Shown here: positions 55,687-64,000 of the stretch, piece by piece | Layout of the letters: each line of letters opens with the position of its first letter | Numbering within the stretch: the first letter of the stretch is position 1 | From: Thermothielavioides terrestris NRRL 8126 | Lineage: Eukaryota; Ascomycota; Sordariomycetes; Sordariales; Chaetomiaceae | Direction: 5' to 3' | Length of the DNA: 64,000 nt | Assembly: GCF_000226115.1 (NCBI RefSeq) | Contig: NC_016462.1 | Span: 2,666,001-2,730,000, forward strand | Made by a program: the position numbers and the translations under genes | Notes under the pieces: model-generated | The model's input: only the letters and a program-made list of their open reading frames with translations | Told to the model about the DNA's origin: nothing | Database searches by the model: none

Positions 55687-57401
55687 GCGGGCTAGCCATG
55701 AGAGGTTCTATTCTTAGATGTTATTCACGGTAGACCTGGGTTTCTCCGAGATTCGGGGAGCTTTTCGAGAACGGGCCGGGCAAAATATGCATGTTGCCTC
55801 TTGATGTGCCTCACCCGCCAAAAGCGCGGTAGGAAGAAATGGCCTTTCCCTTGGGACGGCTCTGCCCGTGGATTGGAGGGAAAAGGTGGTATCGGAATCA
55901 GTTTACCACAGGTTCTAGAATCTTTAATGAGTTGCCAAGATGGGGTATTTCTCGCCGAGACGCAGTGCAATGCTGATGCTGTAGTCACCCACGGAAGATG
56001 GTGATGCTGCGCTTGTACCGGACCTCGGCTTCCGGCGGGTGCGATGTTCCATTACACACCGTCGAGAGGTACAGGAACGGAGTAACTATACCGGAGAATC
56101 TGGAAGCGACAATGCACCGAGGAAACGGGGGGTTGCGGGAAATGGTTGGTCGTTTTTGCCCCGAGGTCCCCGCTCCCGAGTTTTTGTTTCTCTCATCCCC
56201 TCCTCTATTCGCTCCTCCGAACGGGACTGTGTCTTACCAGTGGAGATATCCTCCCTTCTCCTCTTCCGAACGGGACTGTGTCTTACCAGAGTACCTACCT
56301 AGGGAGCCGGGGTCCCTTCCTGTACTTTAATGGAGGGGAAATGGGTTGCCAGAGGTTGTGCGTGTTGTTTGAGCTGTCGGATGTGGAGATACATCGTAGA
56401 GGGCGTGATGGAACTGCCTCTGCATCGTTCCATGTAAAGTACCTACTGATGTTTGAGTTCATACTATAATTAAAAGTCATGAACGGAAGAGACCGGCGAG
56501 AGGGCGAACGTTGCGTTCTTCTGTGGTTGCTTGCACATCCTCCTCGTCAGTTCCACTGATTGCATCCTGCCTAGAGGGCCGATCCCAAGCTCTTCGCTGG
56601 TCATCATCAGTTGCCCGGGGAGGAGAGTGGGGGAGGAGGGGTGGAGCTGAGGGTCGGTCGGAGGATTCTTGATGCTGATGCGGAGGATTCTGCTGATATC
56701 AGCTTCTGCTGCTGCTGCTGCTGCTGCTGCCGTTACACAGGACATAGGAAGGAAACCTGCACAGGTTGTGAAAGTGGGCTGGTGGGGCCGCTGGTCGCTT
56801 GGCTAAGTTTTTGGCGGTCTGGAGCGGCAAAATTTCACTTAGGAGAGTTCGGTCGCGACCGGGCTGGCAGACGGCTGGCACCGGGCAGCCGGGGCCGATT
56901 TGCCGATTTGGGAGTCCACCACCTCACGTTATCGTTTACAGGTACGGTTTTCTTGCGCGACACGCCGACGGCGGGAAGACGACGAGGACACGGCGGGAAG
57001 ACGACGAGGACGACTACGGCTCAGGCTGAAGTGAGCTGTTGGATTCCGGCTTGAGGCGATTGGAATTGGCCGTGGCTTGGTCTGGATTTGAAGCGAGTTC
57101 TGGCGTCTGGGGGTGCTTGCGAACTCGCATTGCTCATATGCTCTGTTGCCGCTTGTAGGGGCGAAGGACGATCTCCAGTCTGCGAAAGCGACACCAGCAG
57201 CGGCGGCGCTGTACGAGGAGGAAGTTGACACCCGAATCAAGTCGACCGGCCCGTGCTAAGCACAGCTCAACACCGCCGGCGACCCCACGAACACAACCGA
57301 AACGAAAACAACCACACCACCCAACAGGAAAGAACAAAAGCCATCCCAGGACACCACCAGCAACCGAAAAGGAAAAGACAAAAAAGAAAAAAAAAAAAAA
57401 A
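55687..57401. other. Intergenic region, no gene seen
   Basis: 1.7 kb between tandem plus-strand genes. Contains a 25-bp direct repeat (56216-56240 and 56265-56289), a CTG/TGC repeat near 56705-56730, and the uL30m leader, which ends in an A-tract immediately before ATG. No family-like ORF was seen. Confidence 0.5.
56216..56289 (+). repeat. 25-bp direct repeat, 49-bp period
   Basis: TCCGAACGGGACTGTGTCTT plus ACCAG occurs identically at 56216-56240 and 56265-56289, separated by 24 bp. It lies in non-coding sequence downstream of ACL1. Confidence 0.9.
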
Positions 57402-57758
57402 ATGTCCTTCTTCCGCATCACCCTCCACCGCTCGGCCATCGGCCTGCCCAAGCGCACCCGCGGCGTGCTGGCCGCCCTGGGCCTGCACCGCCGCTCCCAG
57501 GTCGTCTTCCACCCGGTCAGCGCCCAGTTCGCCGGCATGATCATGAAGGTCAAGGAGCTGGTGCGCGTCGAGGAGGTCGACCGGGCCATGACCAAGCGCG
57601 AGCTGTACGAGTCGCGCCGGCCCGACCCGGGCTTCTACGTCGAGCGGCCTTCGCGCAATAGGGTGGCAGGGGTTGTTGGGTCTGGACCTGGGGCTGGGGC
57701 TGGTTCCGGGGCGATAGGGAGTTCCGGTAGTGGCGAAGGGGAGGAGATTAGGTTATGA
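57402..57758 (+). CDS. MRPL33: Mitochondrial large-subunit ribosomal protein uL30m (Mrpl33)
   Basis: Single exon of 118 residues. ATG at 57402 follows a run of about 17 A, and starts [31 protein letters not shown], the ribosomal L30 core (IGLPKR...TLxALGL), here quoted in overlapping pieces of the family motif: [13 protein letters not shown] and [15 protein letters not shown]. The second half ([21 protein letters not shown]) is the usual L30 helix. The last 30 residues are Gly/Ser/Ala-rich and not conserved. uL30m is a component of the mitochondrial large ribosomal subunit (yeast Mrpl33, 99 residues). The frame is open upstream to 57225 but without similarity, so the start is firm. Confidence 0.93.
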   Translation: MSFFRITLHRSAIGLPKRTRGVLAALGLHRRSQVVFHPVSAQFAGMIMKVKELVRVEEVDRAMTKRELYESRRPDPGFYVERPSRNRVAGVVGSGPGAGAGSGAIGSSGSGEGEEIRL

Positions 57759-58471
57759 GGTGGTTTGTGTGGGGGAGGGAGGGCAAGTTGCTGTGTTTGT
57801 GTGTGGATGGGAGCTGGAGGTGGTGGGGTGGCAGATCCTTGGAGGTGCTTGAGGGGAGAAGTCGAGTTGCTGGGGGGTGAGATAGACGGATGCTGTTGGC
57901 GCTTGTGAGGATCGGGCCCGGCCGGCCTGCTGTATTTGTGTAGACTATTGTATCAGACCAAGCATTTGTGTTTCCATATTCCGGGAAGTCCTATGAGTGG
58001 GTGTGAGGGCTTTGCTTGTTTGAGCCGTCATGGCCAACGACATGAAAACGAGTCATTGCGCGCACAGTCACTCAGCCAGCCCTGATTCTTGATGAAATAA
58101 GTGTGATTCCGCAACCTGCCATGTCCATACCCGAAAAGAGAGATAATCTAGATAAACAAGGGAAACCCGCAATCCATCTCGTGCCGGCGCTTTTCGTCTT
58201 CCATGACCCCATAGGGCCGGACGGACAATGCGCGTGAATGAAGGCACAATCTCAAATCCAGCCATGTATTCCCCGCTGGATATCCCAATGACCAAAGAAC
58301 AACACAACTGGGCCGACGTCTCATATGTGAACGGCTTACAGCCCAGCAAAAGATTCCCTCCCCCTACTCCGCCTCGACTCTGATCTCTTCCTTAATCTCC
58401 TCCATGGTCCCTTTTACTGCCCAAGGAGGAGGCTTCTCGACCTTTCCGGAATGCTTCTCATCTGGCGCCAC
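57759..58471. other. Convergent intergenic region uL30m/EAF3
   Basis: 713 bp between two stop codons. G-rich just after uL30m, otherwise without feature. Confidence 0.5.
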
Positions 58472-61400
58472 CTAGCCGCTCCGCGCCTTCTCGATGTAGT
58501 CCGGGCCAGGGGTCTCGTACTCGGGCACGAAGTACTTTGCCACGTGCCGCGAGAACCAGTTGGCGAACTTCATGAGCTCCTCGCGCAGCCGGTTGACCGA
58601 CTGTTGGTCCATGTTGGTTTGGGCGATGAGCTCTGGGAGCGAGACTGTTGTGTTTCCTGGTGTGAGTATTGAATCCCAGATCACGGGGATAACTGAGCAG
58701 GGCAGGGGCTCATACCAAGAAGACGGGTGAGATGCTCCGCGCCGTAGGTGTCGATGGGACTCTTGTGCTTGCTGTCCGGCGAGTTCCACAGCTGGTGCAT
58801 GTCGTGGTACTGCACACGCTCGAATCTGTGACGAATGTCAGCCAGGTATTTGTGAAAAGGGAAAGGCGAGCCGAGAGAGGAAGAGAAAGCTGCGGAAGCT
58901 TACCGATACAGAAGGATGCGACCGAGACACTTGTCGAAGTACTCACGGAGGCCCGCGACGGTCTCCTCCAAGACGTCCATTGAGGCGCTCTCTGGTTGGC
59001 GGTTCGGACGTTCGTGGGCGAGGTAGTCGTTCAAGATCTCCTCGACGGGATGTGCGTGCGGAAGGGGCACGAGCTGTTGGTTCTTGGTGACATTTTCCCA
59101 GTCGTCGACCAGCAGCGATTTGACGTGGTCGGGGAGAGGAATCTTGATCGACGGCCTGTTGTGGAAGTTCTCTTCCTGAACCCGGCATGAGCACTGTGGT
59201 GATGTCGATGGATGGAAAACAAGCAACAAAAGTGAAAAGGAATAAGATAGAAGCCCGCTTGGGCACAAAAAAAGCCAGCCAGTGACTCTCTGTGACATCG
59301 ACTCATCCGGTTTCCGGTCTGGATCTGGTGATCGGTTTGCCGAGACAAAGCAAGTCGATTCCGCGCGCACACTCCTCTCAGAAGTTTGCTAGGTCCACCT
59401 CAATCTGGAGAGACACTGTGATGCATGGGCCATCTGCTGGTTCGGTCTGGCGCTCGGAGTGGTGGTCTTGGTCGGGGGGAGCAGGGGAGCCGGAAGGAGA
59501 CTGCTCGCGCTTGACATCGGTCTGATGGCCAGACGACGGTTCTTGGTCCGAGCAGGAGTCAGGAAGCCACTGATCGGGCCCCAGCCAGCTGAGGTAGGGT
59601 AGCCCCCGGTCCGAGCAGGCGTCAGGAAGCCACTGATCGGGTCCCAGCCAGCTGAGGTAGGGTAACTCTCGGTCTGGGATGAAGTTGGAGACGGATGGCT
59701 CTGGTTCCGGCTCAATTGGGGCGCAAGACGCTCTTGGCTCGCGTGGGATCCCGGCCAGGGGGTAGTTGTCGCTCGGCGAAATGAGCTCCCAGTACCTCTC
59801 CAGCTGTGGCGTCCAGGTCTTGTTCTTTCTGGCCTGCAGAATCTTGGGATGCCTCGCGCCGACGGGCTGCTTTCTCTGGCGCTTCATGTCGTAGCGATTG
59901 TCGAACGCGGTGCGTTCCTTGCTGTCCATGTAAGTCGCCGTGGCTGGTGTCGGCAGCCGCGCGAGGTGGTCCTTGCCCGTCTGGCGCTTGAAGCACGAGG
60001 CTTCCCACGCGAGCCAAGTGGCCCTCCATTCCCCCTCCGGTTGGCCCCCCGAGCTGTTCCCGGCGTCAACGGCGGGCGAGGGCTGCGAAGCCTCCGGCGA
60101 CTTCGAAGCCGTCGCTGGCTTCGAAGGCGTCGGCGGCGTCGGAGCCTTCGCCGCCCGCGGGGAGTTTGAGCGTCCCCTCGACGCCGAGAGTCTCTTCGGC
60201 GTCGAAGTCGTCGTCCGTCGTGACGACTTGTTGGACATGGGAGGCTTCCCAGAGAGCGGGGACAGGGCGGCCAGGAGAACCTTGGCTGATTTCGTCTGCT
60301 TGCCAATCCGGCTCCGGGTGACCATAGCAAAGGCGGGGAGGGAGGCGGGAGCGGTGCTTGGAGCGGTCTTCATTTTGGCGGCGGGACGAAGGAGAAGATG
60401 TGATTGACGGATATCCAGCAGAGAACTCGAATATATGCGAGGTCGAAGAACAGTGTATGGGCGCAACAAGAGAGAAGGACAGTTTCGTGGTGAAGATTGA
60501 GTCGATGGTTGCTGGATGGTTGCGCTGGAGGTTGTTCTTCGTTGCCAGGGGAAGGAAGAAAAGAGAAGCGAGTGGTCTCCTTAAAAGGTGGGAGAAGCGA
60601 CGGCAGCCCAAATTGCTCACGCAAATTCGAGTGCATTCGCGGAGGCGAAGACAATAGGAGGATGACGAAGCTATTGTCGAGGTTGGAAGAATCGCATATG
60701 CAGGCTGCAAGGCGAGTGCGCCACTGTTGGCTATTGTTGACTTCTCGCCGCAGATTTTTTCTGCACTCAGGTCGATTCCAGGTGCTGCCGGACAGGAGAA
60801 GCGGCCACGCAACTCCAGGAGTGTTCAGTTCGCCTGCCCTCAACACATGCGCTGCTCAATTCGCGTCTGATGGCGGCTGCATTTGGCAGAACCAGCAGAA
60901 CCGGGCCGATGTCTCCCAGGAGGCGAATCGACAGGGCATTGCTTCCAGCGCAACGCGTATCCAGCGTGCAGCTGCATTGAGAGGAGTACATGCGCGTCGA
61001 AAATGCTCGTAGTCCCGGTGACCAGCCGAGTCGATGTCGCAGACTCGAATTACGTGCCCATTCAAACACACCAGCACCACCCGTAGAGCGGGAGAAAAGA
61101 GAGAACAAGACACAGAGAGTGTTTAAAAAGAAAAAACGACGCTATGAAACTTCAAAGCACTCACCTGCTCCAGGTCGTAGTCTCTCGCGCGACGCGGACC
61201 ACGCCCGCTGGCCGTCGTGGCGCCCGCAGTGCGCTCCTCACTCCCGCGGGCTGAACTCATGTCGGAGCCGGCGTTGGCCGCGCGGCCGCCCTTCTTAGTA
61301 GTCTGCTTTGCCGACTTGCCGGACTGCAGGCTCTTGTGCTGGGCCAGCAGCTGGGCGGCCAGATTCTTGTTCTCCTCGTTGAACTTGCGGATCCTGTCCT

Positions 61401-61581
61401 GGAGCACCCAGTCGTCCCAGCTGCTCTTCCGGCCCTTGTAGTGGATCTTGTACTGCCAGCCCTCGCCATTCTCGGCCGGCATGATGTCCATGATCTTGGC
61501 CTCGTACAGCAACTCCATGTGGAAGCACAGCACGCGCTCGTCCTTCTGGAACGGCGGCTGCGGCTGCTTCGGGGGCGCCAT
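58472..61581 (-). CDS. EAF3: EAF3/MRG15 chromatin reader, split by a ~2-kb intron
   Basis: Four exons: 61581-61165, 59175-58904, 58825-58716 and 58644-58472; 323 residues. Exon 1 encodes the chromo-barrel domain (KDERVLCFHMELLYEAKIMD, WQYKIHYKG, SSWDDWV) and a linker ending DYDLEQ at a GTGAGT donor. Exon 2 starts at a GGGTTCAG acceptor with EENFHNRPSIKIPLPD and the MRG domain follows (VDDWENVTKNQQ, LLVSLPELIAQTN). The first intron would be 1989 nt and contains another same-strand ORF (59378-60373). The two halves match one Eaf3 protein, a subunit of NuA4 acetyltransferase and Rpd3S deacetylase that reads H3K36 methylation (family knowledge). Alternative: two separate transcripts, since exon 1 reads through to a stop at 61123 and the MRG frame has an ATG at 59370. 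Divergent from NKP2. Confidence 0.85.
59378..60373 (-). CDS. Unknown protein nested in the EAF3 first intron
   Basis: Not recognised. Single-exon ORF on the same strand as EAF3, 331 residues from ATG at 60373 (the frame continues upstream to 60469). The N-terminal 110 residues are basic and Ser/Thr/Pro-rich (nuclear-type, TPKRLSASRGR). The centre has a Trp-rich block WRATWLAWEASCF, then YMDSKERTAFDNRYDMKRQRK and WTPQLERYWELISP, which may be a small folded domain. Next come two almost identical 21-residue repeats (LPYLSWLGPDQWLPD core) and an acidic Ser/Pro tail. Codon use and GC resemble neighbours. It may have its own promoter in 60374-61164. It could also be translated as part of an unspliced EAF3 RNA, or not at all. 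Confidence 0.55.
   Translation of the reverse strand: MKTAPSTAPASLPAFAMVTRSRIGKQTKSAKVLLAALSPLSGKPPMSNKSSRRTTTSTPKRLSASRGRSNSPRAAKAPTPPTPSKPATASKSPEASQPSPAVDAGNSSGGQPEGEWRATWLAWEASCFKRQTGKDHLARLPTPATATYMDSKERTAFDNRYDMKRQRKQPVGARHPKILQARKNKTWTPQLERYWELISPSDNYPLAGIPREPRASCAPIEPEPEPSVSNFIPDRELPYLSWLGPDQWLPDACSDRGLPYLSWLGPDQWLPDSCSDQEPSSGHQTDVKREQSPSGSPAPPDQDHHSERQTEPADGPCITVSLQIEVDLANF
59545..59670 (-). repeat. 63-bp coding tandem duplication
   Basis: Two head-to-tail copies of 63 bp, 59545-59607 and 59608-59670, differ at only a few bases. Being a multiple of three they add a 21-residue repeat to the nested ORF. Confidence 0.9.
60374..61164. other. Rest of the EAF3 intron, upstream of the nested ORF
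   Basis: 791 bp between the EAF3 exon-1 donor and the start of the nested ORF. It has no recognisable coding sequence. If the nested ORF is an independent gene, its promoter should lie here. Confidence 0.5.
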
Positions 61582-62209
61582 GATGTCGTTATCTGACGTC
61601 TCCTGCGGAAAAAAAAGGAGGGGATGTGGCCGAGGTGAGGCCGGGAAAAAGATGTCTTGCAGAAATTGATTTCGCCACTCAGGGGAGACCCAGAGTCAAT
61701 GCGGATGAGAGAGACAAATAGATGACTTGTACCGTGAGAAGGAGGAGAGAGTGTGTGTTTGTGTGAGAGAGAGTGAGGAGTGACTCGAGGCCCTGGTGAA
61801 GAATGTTGAAGAAGGCAGCTTCCTCCCAATGCCAAGTGAAGTAGATGTGGATGTGGATGAGCGGTACTTAATCGGCCGACAGTTTTATGTTTTATGGCAT
61901 GTGACGAAGTGAATCCTGTTGACGAAGGGGGCTGTTGTTGCCTTGAGTTCAGATTAGGGGAGGTCCGTCACTGCGTTGAGCATCCAGGGGGCGCACGGAT
62001 CACGGGAACACGCGACTGCGGCGCCAGCCACTTTTGCACAGTACCTACACGACTGCTCACCCACTGCCGCCACCTTCCCTCATTGTTGGAAGCTGGAAGT
62101 CTAGGTAAACAGAGATTACCAAGCACAAATCTACGGGTGTCCAGCAACCAACCAACGGCTCATTGTTGCATATTGACGAACTCGACGTGTTGCATCTGCA
62201 CTCTGCATC
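61582..62209. promoter_or_regulatory. Divergent promoter region of EAF3 and NKP2
   Basis: 628 bp between outward-facing starts. Contains GA-rich sequence near 61690-61780 (GAGAGAGA words) and no ORF of interest. Confidence 0.5.
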
Positions 62210-62862
62210 ATGGCGCCGACGGAAGACACCATCCTGCGCAACTACCTGCTTGTTCCCGCGCAGCTGCCGTCCATCATCTCCCTGCAGGAATTCGTTGCGC
62301 TGTTTCCGCGGCAGCTGCAGTCATCGCCACGCATCCGCAGTCTCTACCGCGATCTGCAGAGACAGAGGAATGCAGTCGTCGACGCCGTCGCGGAGCAGAT
62401 CGAGCACGAGGTCAAGCAGGGGAAGGCTATGCGCCGCGCGGTGATCAGGTCCCGGCGGGAGGCCGAGGCAAACGAGCAGGATGACGAGATCGAGATCGAG
62501 AGGATGGTCAGTTTGACGCAGCCGTGATGGAATTACCTAACCTGCACTGCACTGCACCACGCAGGGACACACGCAAGGGCACTGTGCGCTGACGTACCCC
62601 GCAGCTGGGAAACTGGTCCGAGGCCCAAAACTCCAGACACAGCCTTGCCACTATCCTGCCTGAGATGGAAGGCGCTGTCGGTGAATTGGAGGCCGAGCTG
62701 CAGCTGCTCGAGGAGGAGGAGGCCGCGCTCCTGGCCTCGGTCCGGCAGACGGTCGGCGCCATGAGCGACCTGCGGTACGGCCGGTTGGCTAACAGCCAGT
62801 TGCCGGAACAAGTCCTCGACGGCCTGGCCAATTTGCAAGAAATCTGCAGGCCAAAGAATTGA
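62210..62862 (+). CDS. NKP2: Kinetochore protein, Cnl2/NKP2 family
   Basis: Two exons, 62210-62506 and 62605-62862, give 184 residues over a 98-nt intron (GTCAGT...CCCGCAG, branch GCTGAC). The N-terminus EDTILRNYLLVPAQLPSIISLQEFVALFPRQ (in parts ILRNYLLVPAQLPSII and EFVALFPRQLQSSP) is the Cnl2/Nkp2 signature, with a conserved LYRDLQRQRN. The rest is coiled coil (EGAVGELEAELQLLEEEE). Nkp2 belongs to the constitutive centromere network (Ctf19/Mis6-Sim4 complex) at kinetochores (family knowledge). The weaker GTCAGT donor is required since the unspliced frame stops at 62527. It is divergent from the chromatin gene EAF3. Confidence 0.9.
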
Positions 62863-63072
62863 TCTCGATTCCAACAGCTCCCGTGTGCCCTCACAAGATC
62901 GAAGCAGTGTACAGGAATAACCGTCCCGTCCCTTCCAGTCCGCCAAATCTAGGTAGCCATCGTCTTGAGACCCCTGCAGCACAGAAATACGACAAATCCG
63001 ACCCAGTAATTACAGTACTATCGTGGAAGATCCTTCGAAAAGAGAAACCCGGGGAACTCCATTGCAGCCGGG

Positions 63073-64000
63073 CTAAGAGCGGCCATCTCCAGCAGGAGCA
63101 GCACGCGGCGCGCCAGCGGCAGGAGCGCCGCCCTGCCGGTTCGCCGCATTGATGCGGCGGCTCCTAGAGAAGAGAAAGAAAAAAAATATCAGCGCTGGCT
63201 GCCTACCGTCACGAAAGGGAGAACAACTCACACCATGCGCCTGCTGATGAACGAGATAACCAGCATCATCCCCCACGACGGGATGACGTTCAGCACCCAG
63301 AAGACGTAGCCCAACGGCACGGCCAGCCCCCACCTGGTAAGCTTGCCGTCAAACGGGTGGAAGTAGCTGTTGGAATCATACTTGCGCCAGCGCGTCTCGG
63401 GGCCGGCCTTGTCGGCCTTGAAGGCGTCGACAATGTCCTGCGCCGTCGTCGTCGTCAGGTTCAGCCGCCAGGTGTGGATGTCGACGGGCGCCGGCGCGGG
63501 CAGCATCTCGAAGAGCCAGAGCCCGCCCGTGTTGGCCGACCAGCTGTTGCACAGCACCGGCTGGTCGTCGCAGTTGACGTAGCCCAGGTGCGGCGACGGC
63601 TGCGACGGCGGCAGCGCGGCGAACTTGCTGGCCGACTCGTTGAAGGCCGCATCGATTTTGCCGCAGCGGCCTGTGAGCAGAAAAAGAAAAAGCCCGTTTG
63701 GTCAGTTCACTGCTCGCCGGGAACCAGGGACAAAAAAAGGGGACGAAAAGGCCGGGGGGATCGAACCGAAGCACGTCTTATTCCGCCCCGACACCAGCAC
63801 CAACCACGGCTCGGGCTGCGTCGCCTCGGCCTTGACGGGCCCGTAGAGCGTGTCCTTCCAGTTCTCGAGCGTGAGCGTCGCGATGTGCTTGGGCTGCACC
63901 ACGTTCTTGGTCTTGGCCTTGCACGCGGCCGCGCTGGAGGCCGCGGCCGGTGCTTCGGCGGCCTTCTCCGCGCCGCTGCCGGGCACCGACGCGCCGAAGC
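63073..64000 (-). CDS. Thioredoxin-fold membrane protein, probably ER (5' end outside window)
   Basis: Exons as read: >64000-63767, 63670-63232 and 63163-63073, giving 254 visible residues. The domain begins around VVQPKHIATLTLENWKDTL, the usual entry of a thioredoxin/PDI fold, then PWLVLVSGRNKTCFG|RCGKID; splicing places two cysteines in a C-x3-C spacing where PDI has C-x2-C. The sequence continues FAALPPSQP...LGYVNCDDQPVLCNSW. A hydrophobic segment WGLAVPLGYVFWVLNVIP plus SWGMMLVISFIS forms one or two membrane helices, followed by a basic and Ala/Gly/Pro-rich tail from the last exon. It resembles fungal TMX-like proteins, but the active site is non-standard, so redox activity is uncertain. 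The signal peptide would be beyond the window. Confidence 0.7.

Noticed and set aside
1..64000. tRNA, 5S rRNA, CRISPR arrays
   Set aside because: Scanning by eye for B-box-like GGTTCGA-TCC words, 5S-like starts and regularly spaced repeats gave none with supporting structure; a covariance-model search would be decisive.

Overview
The window is nuclear DNA from a filamentous ascomycete, most likely a Sordariomycete of the order Sordariales (the protein spellings and high GC suggest Chaetomiaceae-like; this placement is inference). Evidence: GC-rich genes with many short GT-AG introns of about 55-110 nt carrying CTNAC-type branch points, and a fungal gene set (Zn2Cys6 regulator, GH72 glucanosyltransferase, two-subunit ATP citrate lyase, RRG9, NKP2). 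No rRNA, tRNA, CRISPR or bacterial-type operon was seen.

Layout. 0-9 kb: 3' part of an RGP1 homologue (Golgi Ric1-Rgp1 exchange factor), a LicD/Mnn4-like phosphotransferase, and an unrecognised single-pass membrane protein with a coiled-coil ectodomain. 10-19 kb: ERD2 (HDEL receptor), then a replication-translation block: clamp-loader subunit RFC5, mitochondrial ribosomal protein uL16m, and the large clamp-loader subunit RFC1. 19-28 kb: MGE1 (mitochondrial GrpE) divergent from RPB3, then the mitochondrial dicarboxylate carrier DIC1 divergent from argininosuccinate synthase, then mitochondrial phenylalanyl-tRNA synthetase. 30-41 kb: calcipressin, a doubtful 65-residue gene, RRG9, a large WDR62/MABP1-type WD40 protein and a UBL-WLM metalloprotease. 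41.7-42.1 kb: a 379-bp terminal-inverted-repeat element bounded by TTAA and carrying degenerate telomere-like repeats. 43-50 kb: GH72 enzyme, a Zn2Cys6 factor divergent from an aldo/keto reductase. 49.8-55.7 kb: the divergent ATP citrate lyase pair ACL2/ACL1. 57-64 kb: uL30m, EAF3 (chromodomain + MRG) whose first intron is about 2 kb and holds another same-strand ORF, NKP2, and the 3' part of a thioredoxin-fold membrane protein.

How they relate: most are housekeeping genes. Functional pairs are RFC5/RFC1 (same complex, separated only by uL16m) and ACL2/ACL1 (two subunits of one enzyme, shared 1.8-kb promoter). Several encode mitochondrial proteins (uL16m, MGE1, DIC1, mtPheRS, RRG9, uL30m).

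The most unusual signals are structural: two neighbouring genes (DIC1 and argininosuccinate synthase) each need a 5-nt internal microexon to keep frame and to encode invariant motif residues; the GH72 gene has a 6-nt first coding exon; ACL2 has an 18-nt exon next to a 413-nt intron; the aldo/keto reductase uses a GC-AG intron; EAF3 appears to host a nested gene; and the TIR element carries telomere-like sequence. Exon borders were read by eye from reading frame, splice consensus and family motifs; no transcript data were available.
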